DNA of 64,000 nucleotides, taken from positions 62,001-126,000 of the forward strand of contig SFDM01000002.1 of assembly GCA_004558205.1 (NCBI GenBank). Reading direction: 5' to 3'. Positions within the stretch are counted from its first letter, which is position 1, and every line of letters starts with the position of its first letter. Positions 44,244-52,466 of the stretch are shown piece after piece. The stretch is from Pyramidobacter piscolens (GTDB taxonomy: Bacteria; Synergistota; Synergistia; Synergistales; Dethiosulfovibrionaceae). A model generated the notes under the pieces. The model had not been told where the DNA came from. It worked only from the letters and a program-made list of their open reading frames with translations, and searched no databases. A program made the translations under genes and the position numbers.

Positions 44244-44810
44244 TTACTTGGTCATCTCGGCAAGGGCGCTTCTGAGGTCGGAAGTCTTCTGGATGGTGTA
44301 GAGAGGGATCTTCTTCTCGCCGCAGAGCTTGGTGAAATAGCCGTCTTCGTTGCCGTCGGCGCGGACCACCATGTAATCCACCATTCCCGCGTAGGGAAGG
44401 AAGGCTTCCGAGTTGGGGCCGCGGCGATCGGCTCCGCCGATGTGCATGCCCACGATGTAGACCCCGTTCTTTTTGGCTTCGGCGATCAGGCCGTTGCAGC
44501 GGGCCACTTCCCCGGGAACGTCAAGGCCGGCGGCGCCCAGTCCCTTGCCGCTGCCGCCAAGCACCACCACGAGAGTCTTGTACTTGGACCAGTCCACGTC
44601 CTTGGCGAAAATGTAAAGCTCATAGGCGCTGTTCAGCTTGCTTCTCTTGGCAAGCAGGTTTACGAAGTTCGCGTCCTGGCTCTGTCCGAAGGGGTTGATC
44701 AGCATGGGCATATCGATGTGGGGCAGAGCGGGGTTCTCGGCGGCGCAGGCAGCGCCGGCAAAACCGAAGAGAGCTGCGCAGAGCAGCATGACGACAGAAA
44801 TCTTTTTCAT
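44244..44810 (-). CDS. Secreted protein of unknown function
   Basis: Protein of 188 residues with a clear signal peptide (MKKISVVMLLCAALFGFAG, cleavage after ACAA or nearby). The mature part is a compact alpha/beta domain with TLVVVLGGSGKGLGAAGLD and VYIVGMHIGGADRRGPNSEA, suggesting a nucleotide- or ligand-binding Rossmann-like fold outside the membrane. I do not recognise the family with certainty; it may be one of the domains of unknown function frequent in Synergistota. The ATG at 44810 is chosen over 44816 for ribosome-site spacing (AGGAGAAATGAAC). It is downstream of the two gamma-glutamyltransferase genes on the same strand. Confidence 0.7.
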   Translation of the reverse strand: MKKISVVMLLCAALFGFAGAACAAENPALPHIDMPMLINPFGQSQDANFVNLLAKRSKLNSAYELYIFAKDVDWSKYKTLVVVLGGSGKGLGAAGLDVPGEVARCNGLIAEAKKNGVYIVGMHIGGADRRGPNSEAFLPYAGMVDYMVVRADGNEDGYFTKLCGEKKIPLYTIQKTSDLRSALAEMTK

Positions 44811-45055
44811 GTTCATTTCTCCTTTTTTATCGCATAAGAGGCCCTTCGGCGGTTCCGAGTTTCAAGGCCGCCCTAGGCCCGGCGTTGAAGCTGGTTTTCC
44901 GGTTCAGTACCGGCTTTACCGTTTTTTTCGAAGCTCATGTTCCTGTACGGGAACAAAAATCAAAATTTCAAAAGATGGACGTATCGTTTTGTTTCAGGAG
45001 AGGCGGGGAGAGAAAAGCTTCTCCCCGCCCTCGGAGCGTTCCCCAAAAAGCGCGT

Positions 45056-46780
45056 TTACCAGCCGTAGGTATAGGCGTTCCTGGTAGGATCGGCGCCTAC
45101 GGTCCACTGGCCGTTCTGGAAGTAACCCAGACCAAGGGAGCCCGTGTTGTTGGTGGGGATCAGCTTATATCCCATGGCTTCAAGCTTTTTCAGCTCTTCG
45201 GCAGGGAATCCGGGCATCCAGTAGAGGCCCTTCACGATCTTGCCGTTGCTGGCCGTGTCGCCGGGAGCGCCAGTAGCCACGCGGGGCGATTCGACGGCCT
45301 TCTGGGGACGCATGCCAAACTCAACCACGTTCAGGAAGCCCTGGAGCTTGGTCTGCTCCTGGCGGTCGGCGTTGGGCGTTCCGAAAGCCATGATAGGTTT
45401 GCTGTCCTTGAGGACGATGGTGGGGGTGATGGTCTGGACGGTTCTCTTGTGAGCCTGAAGGTGATTGGGCAGAGTCTCGTCAAGAGCGTACTGGATCAGA
45501 CGGTCGTTCATCATGATGCCCAGTCCGGGAACCATCAGGCCGGAGCCGAAGAAATGGTTGATGGAGTGGGTCACGGCGACCACGTTGCCGAACTTGTCGG
45601 CGCAGAACATGAAGGTCGTGTCGGGGCCGGTCTTGTCGTAGTCCACGAAATACTTGGCGTAGACTTCGGGGATTTCGCTGATGGCCTCGTTCAGGTTGAT
45701 CTCCTTGGCCATCTCCTTGGCGAACTTCTTGGTCAGGAACTCGGCGGGATACTTGTAGAAGCGGGGGTCGGCGCTGTACTTGTTGCGGTGGTTCAGGCCG
45801 ATATTCAGGGCTTGGATGATCACATTGACGTAGTCTCTGGTATTGTGGCCCATCTTCTTGAGGTCGAAGTTCTCCAGGATGTTCAGCGTCTCGATCAGCA
45901 CCGTGCCCTGGCTGTTGGGAGGCGTGCAGAACACGTCGTAGCCCTTGTAGTTGGTGGTGATGGGTTCAGTCCGCTCGGCGTAGAATTCGGTGAAGTCCTC
46001 AAGGCTGAAGTTTCCGCCTTCCTTGTTGTTCCACTCCACAATGGCCTTGGCGATAGGTCCGCGGTAGAAGTATTCCTCGGCGGCCTTGTATCCGTCGGCG
46101 AGGGTCTTCTCTTTCGCCGCTACGTCGCCCATGGTCACAAGCAGCTTGGCGAAATCCTTGTTGACGTAGAGATCGCCGGGCTCGAGAGCTTTGCCGTTGG
46201 GGGCGAATACAGCCAGAGCTTCCTTGTTCATGTACTTTGTGCTCATCTTGGTGATGTTGGAAAGGAACTCATCGGTGATGATTCCCTTGTCGGCCATCTC
46301 GACCACAGGCTCGAGGATATCCTTCAGAGGCATGGTGCCGTGGTCACGGAGCATAGTCATCCAGCCCGACCATTCTCCGGGAATGTGCATGGACTCGATG
46401 CCGTACTCGGGGATCTTGCCGAGGTCAAGATAATGGTCAATAGTGGCCTTCTTGGGAGCCCAGCCCGTTCCGTTGTAGGTGACGACCTTGCCGCTCTTGG
46501 CGTCGTAGGCGATCAGCTGAAGGTCGCCGCCGAAGATGTGGGCCATCATCACTTCGGAATAGCTCTGGGCCGCGGCCATGGTCAACGCGGCGTCAAAGGC
46601 CGTGCCGCCCTTGGCGAGAATGTTGTAGCCCGCCATGGCGGCGGCGGGGCTGCCCGCGTGGGCGACCTGACGGCCGCTGATCGCGGGGCGGTTCTGGTTG
46701 AACATCAGGTTCGCGAAGGAGCTGCTTGCAGCCAGCCCAAGAACCAGAGCGGCCGCGGCGAAAATCTTTGTCTTTTTCAT
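45056..46780 (-). CDS. ggt: Gamma-glutamyltransferase
   Basis: Periplasmic gamma-glutamyltransferase proenzyme of 574 residues. The signal peptide is MKKTKIFAAAALVLGLAASS with SFA following. The self-cleavage and catalytic Thr lie in GPDTTFMFCADKFGNVVAVT (Thr 388 or 389), and the oxyanion/substrate loop is GSGLMVPGLGIMMND. The enzyme splits into two chains and hydrolyses or transfers gamma-glutamyl groups from glutathione and gamma-glutamyl peptides. A second copy lies 160 bases upstream on the same strand. Together they feed glutamate and Cys-Gly to the cell. ATG at 46780 follows GAGGAACGAAAGCA. Confidence 0.93.
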   Translation of the reverse strand: MKKTKIFAAAALVLGLAASSSFANLMFNQNRPAISGRQVAHAGSPAAAMAGYNILAKGGTAFDAALTMAAAQSYSEVMMAHIFGGDLQLIAYDAKSGKVVTYNGTGWAPKKATIDHYLDLGKIPEYGIESMHIPGEWSGWMTMLRDHGTMPLKDILEPVVEMADKGIITDEFLSNITKMSTKYMNKEALAVFAPNGKALEPGDLYVNKDFAKLLVTMGDVAAKEKTLADGYKAAEEYFYRGPIAKAIVEWNNKEGGNFSLEDFTEFYAERTEPITTNYKGYDVFCTPPNSQGTVLIETLNILENFDLKKMGHNTRDYVNVIIQALNIGLNHRNKYSADPRFYKYPAEFLTKKFAKEMAKEINLNEAISEIPEVYAKYFVDYDKTGPDTTFMFCADKFGNVVAVTHSINHFFGSGLMVPGLGIMMNDRLIQYALDETLPNHLQAHKRTVQTITPTIVLKDSKPIMAFGTPNADRQEQTKLQGFLNVVEFGMRPQKAVESPRVATGAPGDTASNGKIVKGLYWMPGFPAEELKKLEAMGYKLIPTNNTGSLGLGYFQNGQWTVGADPTRNAYTYGW

Positions 46781-46874
46781 TGCTTTCGTTCCTCCTCATC
46801 GATTAAGCAAAACTCGTTCCCAACAAATCCGCGTGTTTCTCGATACGTCCATTTTTACACGAAACAGGAACTGT

Positions 46875-46919
46875 AACTCAGCCGCCAAAGCCGTGTCTCA
46901 GGACCTCGGCGGCTGAGTT
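46875..46919. terminator. Hairpin between the two gamma-glutamyltransferase genes
   Basis: AACTCAGCCGCC (46875-46886) pairs with GGCGGCTGAGTT (46908-46919). The T run is better on the plus strand than in the direction of transcription of the genes, so it is at most a weak terminator for the upstream copy. Confidence 0.5.
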
Positions 46920-46939
46920 TTCAACAAAGGGAAAGGGGT

Positions 46940-48772
46940 CTACCAGCCGTAGGCGATGGCGTCGGAGCGAGGATCGGAACCGGCGATACGGCGGTTCTGT
47001 TCGTGGTCAAAGCCAATGGCGCCCATAAATCCGATATACTCCCAATCAGCCTTGCTCTGAATGATGTAGCCGTATTTCTTGTTCAGCTCCTCGCGGACGG
47101 CGGGAGCGACGCGAGCTTCAACCTGAAGAGTCTTGGGATAGGAGGCGTGGCTCTTGATGCCCATGGGGTGGCGGCTCTGGAAACGGGGAGATTCAACGGC
47201 TTCCTGGGGATTCATGCCAAACTCGGCAACGTTGAGGAAGACCTGAAGTTTCGCCTGCTCCTGAACGTCGGCGCCAGGCGTGCCGAACGCCAAGAAGGGC
47301 TTGCCGTCCTTCAAAGCGATTGAAGGCGTGATCGTCTGCATGGTGCGCTTGCGGGGTTCAAGGAAGTTCGCCAGTTCCGTGTCGAGGAAGAAATAGGGCA
47401 TACGGTTATTGAGGATGAATCCGCGTCCGGGAACCATGAGGCAGGAACCGAATCCGCCGCACTGACTGGTGGTGCAGGCCACGATATTGCCCTCGGCGTC
47501 GGCGACAGCCATAAAGGTGGTATCGCCCTGACGGCCATAGTAGATGTCGCCGAAGTCTTTGGGATTGCCCACGGAAAGCTCGCCGTCCATGGCCGTTCCA
47601 AGATGCATGGCCTTGCGGCGCTCTTCTGCATAGGGTTTCTGAATCATGGCGACGGGATTCTTGTGGAACCGGGGATCGGCCATAAAGTGGTTGCGGTCCT
47701 GAAGAGCCAGGTTCAGAGCCTGCGTCAGCGTATCGATGTAGGCCGCCGAGTTGTGACCCATCGCTTTCAGGTCATATCCCTCCAGGATGTTGAGCGCTTC
47801 GAGAAGCGTCCAGCCTTGGCTGTTGGGAGGGCAGACAAACACATCGATGCCGCGGTAGCTGGTGCTCTGCGCGTCGACCTTCTCAGCCTTGAACTCGGCA
47901 AGGTCGTCGTACTCAATAAAACCGCCGAGAGACTTGGAAAAGGCGGCGATTTCACGGGCGATCGGTCCTCGGTAGAAGAAATCCTCGGCGTCCTTGTAGC
48001 TCATCTCGCCCACTTCCCGAAGAAGCTTGGCGTAGTTGGGGTTCTTGATCACGTCGCCGTACTTGGCGAGCGCTCCGTTTTTGCCGTAAACGGCCTTGGC
48101 GTCGTCGTTCATGTACTTATAGAAGCCCTTGCCCCAGTTGGCGATCAGCTGAGAGAAGTTATGACCGTTCTCCGCGAGGTCGATGGCCGGCTCAAGGATG
48201 TCTTTGAGCTTCATGGAGCCGTAATCCTGAAGGAGCGTCATCCAGCCCGAGAAGGAGCCGGGGATCTCGACGGAAAGAATCCCCTGCTCGGGAATGCCGC
48301 CTTTATCGATATAGGCGTCGATGGTGGCCGCTTTGGGAGCCCATCCGGAACCGTTGTAGGTGATGACCTTTTTGTCCTTGGCGGAATAGACGATGATCAT
48401 GGCGTCGCCGCCGAAGAAGTCGTTCATCATGGGATAGGTGATGCCCATGGTCGCGGCCATGCCGACCGCCGCGTCAAAAGCGTTGCCGCCCCGGTCGAGA
48501 ATCTTGAAAGCCGTCGCCGCCGAGTACTGGTTGTCGCCGATGACGACGTAGCGTCCGCGGGCGGGATACCGGGTCGTAAAGGGCGTGCGGGCCGCGGGAG
48601 CTCCTGAAGAAGGAGTCCAGGCATACAGATCCTGCACTTTTACGGCTTCGTCGGGAACGACCTGTCCCATGGCGTTGCCTTTAGGATCCGCGGCAAAAGC
48701 CATGCAGGAAATCGCGGTAAACGCGACCGCGGCGAAGAACGTTGAGCTGATCTTACGGAACATAGAATTCAC
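46940..48772 (-). CDS. ggt: Gamma-glutamyltransferase, second copy
   Basis: Paralogue of 610 residues with an N-terminal signal sequence (FRKISSTFFAAVAFTAISCM then AFA). The catalytic region is RQGDTTFMAVADAEGNIVAC, followed by GSCLMVPGRGFILNNRMPYF, so the Thr nucleophile is kept. Compared with its neighbour it has a longer N-terminal segment (about residues 30-60) and different loops around the active site, suggesting a different acceptor or donor preference. It lies 35 bases after the aspartoacylase-like gene and is probably co-transcribed with it. Confidence 0.92.
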   Translation of the reverse strand: MNSMFRKISSTFFAAVAFTAISCMAFAADPKGNAMGQVVPDEAVKVQDLYAWTPSSGAPAARTPFTTRYPARGRYVVIGDNQYSAATAFKILDRGGNAFDAAVGMAATMGITYPMMNDFFGGDAMIIVYSAKDKKVITYNGSGWAPKAATIDAYIDKGGIPEQGILSVEIPGSFSGWMTLLQDYGSMKLKDILEPAIDLAENGHNFSQLIANWGKGFYKYMNDDAKAVYGKNGALAKYGDVIKNPNYAKLLREVGEMSYKDAEDFFYRGPIAREIAAFSKSLGGFIEYDDLAEFKAEKVDAQSTSYRGIDVFVCPPNSQGWTLLEALNILEGYDLKAMGHNSAAYIDTLTQALNLALQDRNHFMADPRFHKNPVAMIQKPYAEERRKAMHLGTAMDGELSVGNPKDFGDIYYGRQGDTTFMAVADAEGNIVACTTSQCGGFGSCLMVPGRGFILNNRMPYFFLDTELANFLEPRKRTMQTITPSIALKDGKPFLAFGTPGADVQEQAKLQVFLNVAEFGMNPQEAVESPRFQSRHPMGIKSHASYPKTLQVEARVAPAVREELNKKYGYIIQSKADWEYIGFMGAIGFDHEQNRRIAGSDPRSDAIAYGW

Positions 48773-48807
48773 ACCTTTCTAATTAACGGGAAAACCTTGG
48801 AAGATCT

Positions 48808-49968
48808 TTATTTCTTTTCAGGCACGGGCAGCAGGTACTTGCCGAGGCCGTTCTTTGTGATCTCTTCGTAGCTGGGCATGTTGCCGATCACGATGGGGCG
48901 GTCGGGCGTCATTTCGGTGTAGGTTGTGGCGATCTGGCAGATCGTGGCCACGTCTCTGCCCGTTCTGACCTCGATCGGAACGCCGCCCTTGGTGTAGCAG
49001 AGCTTGAGCATTTTCTTCGCGAGGATTTCCTCATAGACAGGATCGTAACCGGTAACGGCCATGGTTTCGTCGGTCCGGCCGCGGGCCGAGCCCTGGCTTG
49101 GGTTAGGCGTCTCGGAGAGGATGGCCAGCACCTTGGTGTGGTCGCCAAGCTCTCTGTGGGAGAAGCCGTGAAGTCCCACGGGCGAGGCCTCGACGCGCAT
49201 TTCAATGTCCTGAGTCTCCAGATCCAGGGCCACCATGGCGGCAAGGTCAAGAGCTCTCTGGTGGACGCAGATGGCGTTGACCAGGGGCTTCTCAGGCGGC
49301 GCTTCGTGCTGGTCGATGATCAGGTCGGCGTTTTCCGTCTCCACGATCTTGCGGAAGGCATAGGCGATCTGCTGGGTCAGCAGCCCGTCGGGGTTGCCGG
49401 GATGGGCGCGGTTCAGGTTGCGGATCTCGTCGGCCGCCAGGATCTGGCCCGAAGGATAGTGCAGGTACATATCGGGGTCCGGGAACTGGTGAATGGGGTT
49501 GCTTCCGCGTCCGCCGTATCTGAAGGTTCTCTGGCCCCAGTCGGTCTTGATGTGGAAGTAGGGCGAGTGGCCCTGCCCGGGCTCAACCCAGGTGAAGCCC
49601 GACTCGCAGGAATGGGGAACCACGATCAGCTTGCCTTCCTGCATGACGGCGTTCTCGACGAAAAGCACCGCCGACAGCACACCCGCGGGTTCCGTGGGAT
49701 GGGTGCCGCCCATGACGACGAAGGTGCCGCCGGGCTTCTTGCTGTCGAGGATGTAGACCTCGCTGTCGCCGCCCGTGCCCTTCAGCTTGGGGAAGTAGTC
49801 GCTCAGCATCTTGATCTCGGTGACGCCGGGACCGGGGACGATGGGTTCCTTTTCATGCTGCTTCAAAAATTCCTTGCCGGTGACGGTCAGAAGGACTGCG
49901 AGCACCGCCGCCAGAAAGAGACCAAAAAACACGGGGTTCTTCTTGCTGCTTGTATTCATCTCAGACAT
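48808..49968 (-). CDS. Membrane-anchored zinc aspartoacylase/carboxypeptidase-like (AstE/AspA, M14) protein
   Basis: Protein of 386 residues with an N-terminal transmembrane anchor (about residues 13-30, VFFGLFLAAVLAVLLTV) and an extracytoplasmic zinc-hydrolase domain. The HxxE metal motif is GGTHPTEPAG (His 90, Glu 93), the Arg/Asn substrate site is DEIRNLNRAHPG and the third ligand is DQHEAPP. Relatives remove acyl groups from acylated amino acids or trim C-terminal residues. With two gamma-glutamyltransferases downstream and a permease upstream, it probably helps release free amino acids from conjugates outside the cell. The substrate is not known. Confidence 0.8.
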   Translation of the reverse strand: MSEMNTSSKKNPVFFGLFLAAVLAVLLTVTGKEFLKQHEKEPIVPGPGVTEIKMLSDYFPKLKGTGGDSEVYILDSKKPGGTFVVMGGTHPTEPAGVLSAVLFVENAVMQEGKLIVVPHSCESGFTWVEPGQGHSPYFHIKTDWGQRTFRYGGRGSNPIHQFPDPDMYLHYPSGQILAADEIRNLNRAHPGNPDGLLTQQIAYAFRKIVETENADLIIDQHEAPPEKPLVNAICVHQRALDLAAMVALDLETQDIEMRVEASPVGLHGFSHRELGDHTKVLAILSETPNPSQGSARGRTDETMAVTGYDPVYEEILAKKMLKLCYTKGGVPIEVRTGRDVATICQIATTYTEMTPDRPIVIGNMPSYEEITKNGLGKYLLPVPEKK

Positions 49969-49987
49969 GTTTTTTCCTCCTTTGCGA

Positions 49988-50152
49988 TCAATGAATCAGA
50001 AAGAGCCGCAGAAGGAGCGGGACGAGGACGATGGCGCAGCTGATCTGGCTGGAACGGCTCTTCGCCGTCAGCATGTTCCACGCGAACAGCAGCGAAAACA
50101 CCGCCACCATGAACAAATAAGCGTATTTCATAAGGATGTACTGCATTGTCAT
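49988..50152 (-). CDS. 54-residue small membrane protein
   Basis: A short frame from ATG at 50152 to TGA at 49988, beginning MTMQYILMKYAYLFMVAVFS and carrying one hydrophobic helix, a basic turn (LTAKSRSSQ) and a second hydrophobic stretch (CAIVLVPLLLRLFLI). It sits 12 bases after the permease gene and 19 before the aspartoacylase-like gene, the spacing of a genuine operon member. It may be a small accessory subunit of the permease. No family is recognised. Confidence 0.6.
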   Translation of the reverse strand: MTMQYILMKYAYLFMVAVFSLLFAWNMLTAKSRSSQISCAIVLVPLLLRLFLIH

Positions 50153-50164
50153 AACTTCTCTCTC

Positions 50165-51412
50165 TTAAGCCAGGACCAGGACGGCGGCGCCGAGGATCAG
50201 CGACAGGATCGCGGGCAGGGCGCACTTCTTGAGCATGGCCGACTGTTCGTCAAGCTGAAGCACCTTGGCGGCAAAGAGTCCGCTGACCGACGTGGGAGGA
50301 AGCAAGGCGCCCACGCTCATGAGCAGTGTCAGCGCAGAGGTGACCCAGATGGCGTTCTTGTTGGTGAAGGCCATGATCAGCGGGATGCCAAGGACACCGG
50401 CGGCGCCGAAGGGCATCAGCAGACCGCCCACAAGAGGCGTGACCAGCGTGATGGAGAGGTAAAGCAGAGCGCCCGAAAGGCTGAGCGCCGCCAGGACCAT
50501 GACGCCGCGGGCGCCCGTAAGGCCCATGATCTGAATCAGCGTGCCTACGGCCGCGAAGAGCGCCATCACTTCAATGGCGCCGGCCATGGAGTTCTTGGCG
50601 ACGGTGAAGATGTTGATCTTCCGGCCGCAGAACATGGCGACGAACACGCCGATGAAGAACACCAGAGGCGTGCCGGGGTCGATCTGGGGGAAGTAGCTCT
50701 TGATGATCATATAGCCGATGACGAAGACCAGGGGGAACTGGGGAAGGAATCCCTTGACGCTGGGATCGCTGGGAATCTCGGAAAGGATCTCGTCCCTGTC
50801 GATGGTGGTGACGTACTTGCGTCCAATCCAGAGCACTGAAAAGACGGCGAGAGGCATGGAGAGGACCAGCAGGGGAATGGCGAATCCCTCGTAGGGCATG
50901 TAGACGCCGGTGCCGATAAGCATGGCGGGCACGTTGACGGGCGGAGCCACCATGCCGAACAGCGAACCGAGGGCCAGGATGGCGGCCGTCTCGGCACGGG
51001 GAACGCCGATTTTCAGCAGAATGGGGGCCACCAGCACGCCGGTGCTCAGGACCGAAGCGGGAGCCGAACCGGTGAGCATGGCCGGCAGCATGATCAGCAG
51101 CATGATCAGGATCAGAAGAAGGGACGGGGACTTGTAGAAGGTGCTGACGATCTTACGGGTCAGCAGGTCCAGCGCGCCGTTTTCCTTGAGGACGCTCATG
51201 AACAGCATGCCCGCGGCCACGGTGAGCATCAGGTTGAGGAACAGCTGGGTTCCTTCGACAAAGTGCCGCAGAGGCGGAATCCAAAAGCCGCCGGCGACGG
51301 CGCCCGCAATGGAAGCCAGCAGGAGCAGCACGGCTGTGGACGTCTTCCGGCAAATGGAGCCGGCGATGAGAACAAAAATCATTACTCCTAAAGCTATCAA
51401 TGAAATGGTCAT
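50165..51412 (-). CDS. DctM-like permease (ion transporter superfamily)
   Basis: Membrane protein of 415 residues with about 11-12 helices, resembling the large permease (DctM) of TRAP carriers and related carboxylate carriers. Typical hairpin segments are LGSLFGMVAPPVNVPAMLIG in the first half and LLMSVGALLPPTSVSGLFAA in the second. No TRAP binding protein or DctQ gene is adjacent, only the 54-residue membrane protein. The ATG at 51412 begins MTISLIALGVMIFVLIAG. It lies between the malonate decarboxylase genes and the peptide-hydrolase genes, so it could be the malonate importer or an amino-acid/peptide carrier. Confidence 0.72.
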   Translation of the reverse strand: MTISLIALGVMIFVLIAGSICRKTSTAVLLLLASIAGAVAGGFWIPPLRHFVEGTQLFLNLMLTVAAGMLFMSVLKENGALDLLTRKIVSTFYKSPSLLLILIMLLIMLPAMLTGSAPASVLSTGVLVAPILLKIGVPRAETAAILALGSLFGMVAPPVNVPAMLIGTGVYMPYEGFAIPLLVLSMPLAVFSVLWIGRKYVTTIDRDEILSEIPSDPSVKGFLPQFPLVFVIGYMIIKSYFPQIDPGTPLVFFIGVFVAMFCGRKINIFTVAKNSMAGAIEVMALFAAVGTLIQIMGLTGARGVMVLAALSLSGALLYLSITLVTPLVGGLLMPFGAAGVLGIPLIMAFTNKNAIWVTSALTLLMSVGALLPPTSVSGLFAAKVLQLDEQSAMLKKCALPAILSLILGAAVLVLA

Positions 51413-51550
51413 TCTTTTTCTCTTACCTCCCATAAAACAAAAGCTGCCATGGCGTCCGCCGGAAAAGCGGGGCAAAAACGGAAACCCTCGATTTCCGGCG
51501 ACTAAAAGGGCCCGCGGCCCCTGTGCCTTCGCCAGGACGGCAAAACGGAA

Positions 51551-51760
51551 TTACTCGACGATGGCAAGCACCGTGCCGGCGGAAACTCGCGTGCCGGGCT
51601 CGACCTTGAGTTCCTTGACCACGCCTTCCACAGGCGAGGGCACGAGCTGCTTCATCTTCATGGCTTCCATGACGACCACCACGTCTTTCACTTTGACGGC
51701 GTCGCCCACCTGCTTCTCGTATCTGACAACTTTACCGGGAACTCTTGACTTGATTTCCAT
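51551..51760 (-). CDS. madF: Biotin carrier protein of malonate decarboxylase (MadF-like)
   Basis: Stand-alone biotinyl domain of 69 residues. The biotin attachment site is EAMKMK with Lys 35; flanking GKVVRYEKQVGDAVKVKD and PVEGVVKELKVEPGTRVSAG are standard half-barrel segments. It carries CO2 from the carboxyltransferase subunits (MadC/D) to the membrane decarboxylase MadB. It lacks the Pro/Ala-rich linker of larger carriers. It is the last gene of the malonate decarboxylase operon. It is also the only biotin domain in the window, so it could in principle serve the OadA-like protein at 34084. Confidence 0.9.
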   Translation of the reverse strand: MEIKSRVPGKVVRYEKQVGDAVKVKDVVVVMEAMKMKQLVPSPVEGVVKELKVEPGTRVSAGTVLAIVE

Positions 51761-51775
51761 AAAAACTCCTCCTTT

Positions 51776-52462
51776 TCAACGTACCCCTAACAGGGCCATA
51801 ACTGTGCCGCGCTCCAACAGCCGCACATCTTCGACGCTTTTGCCCAGCAGAGTTCCGCTGTTGGAAAAAAACTCCGCCGCTTTAATACCGTAACCGTTCG
51901 GAAGTTCTATTTCGACGTCAGCCTCTAAGCGAAAAGCACCGCTCAGACGGCGGATCGACTCGTAAATTTGGGAGAGCTCACCGCGGGAACAGTCCCGCAG
52001 AAGCAGGTCCAGGTCGGAATCGTCGTTGGTATAGGGCGCCCCAGTGACGATCTCCATGGCAGCGGAACCGATGGCGCCAAGCCGGGCGCGGGTTCCGGGA
52101 AGCTCCGAGAGGCGGCGCAGAAGTTCCATCACGGGAGTGCGCTCCTCGTAGTCCTGCCAGGGCAAACCGTAGGGGCTGATGAGCCCCGCGATCTCCTCTG
52201 ATTTGACCGCCGAGGCGACCCTGAACCGCCGGCCTTCTTTCAGGCGGGGATGTACAAACCCAACAGCCACCATGGCGCCGCAGGCCTGATCGGGACGCCG
52301 GACGATCGCCGGCGCCGTGCCCCTGCTGAAGGAACCGCGAAAAAGCTCTTCCAGCAGCGGGGCTTCCGACGCGTCGGAAGCGCTTTGCAGCCGCTCCCGA
52401 AGAATCCGTTCCCGGCCTTCGCCGGAAATTCGCAGCATTTGATGCCGTCCATAGCCGCCCAT
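51776..52462 (-). CDS. mdcG: Malonate decarboxylase holo-ACP synthase (MdcG-like)
   Basis: Nucleotidyltransferase-like protein of 228 residues that attaches the 2'-(5''-phosphoribosyl)-3'-dephospho-CoA group to the malonate decarboxylase acyl carrier protein. The catalytic signature is GSAAMEIVTG followed by NDDSDLDLLL, matching the GSxxxE...DxD pattern of the MdcG family. It lies 4 bases downstream of the ligase gene. The enzyme that makes its triphosphoribosyl-dephospho-CoA substrate (MadG/MdcB/CitG type) is not in the window. Confidence 0.85.
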   Translation of the reverse strand: MGGYGRHQMLRISGEGRERILRERLQSASDASEAPLLEELFRGSFSRGTAPAIVRRPDQACGAMVAVGFVHPRLKEGRRFRVASAVKSEEIAGLISPYGLPWQDYEERTPVMELLRRLSELPGTRARLGAIGSAAMEIVTGAPYTNDDSDLDLLLRDCSRGELSQIYESIRRLSGAFRLEADVEIELPNGYGIKAAEFFSNSGTLLGKSVEDVRLLERGTVMALLGVR

Positions 52463-52466
52463 GGGC

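Noticed and set aside
44938..44955. parS-like palindrome TGTTCCTGTACGGGAACA
   Set aside because: The arms resemble parS but the centre is TGTACG, two bases longer than the required CACGTG core, and the repeat is imperfect.
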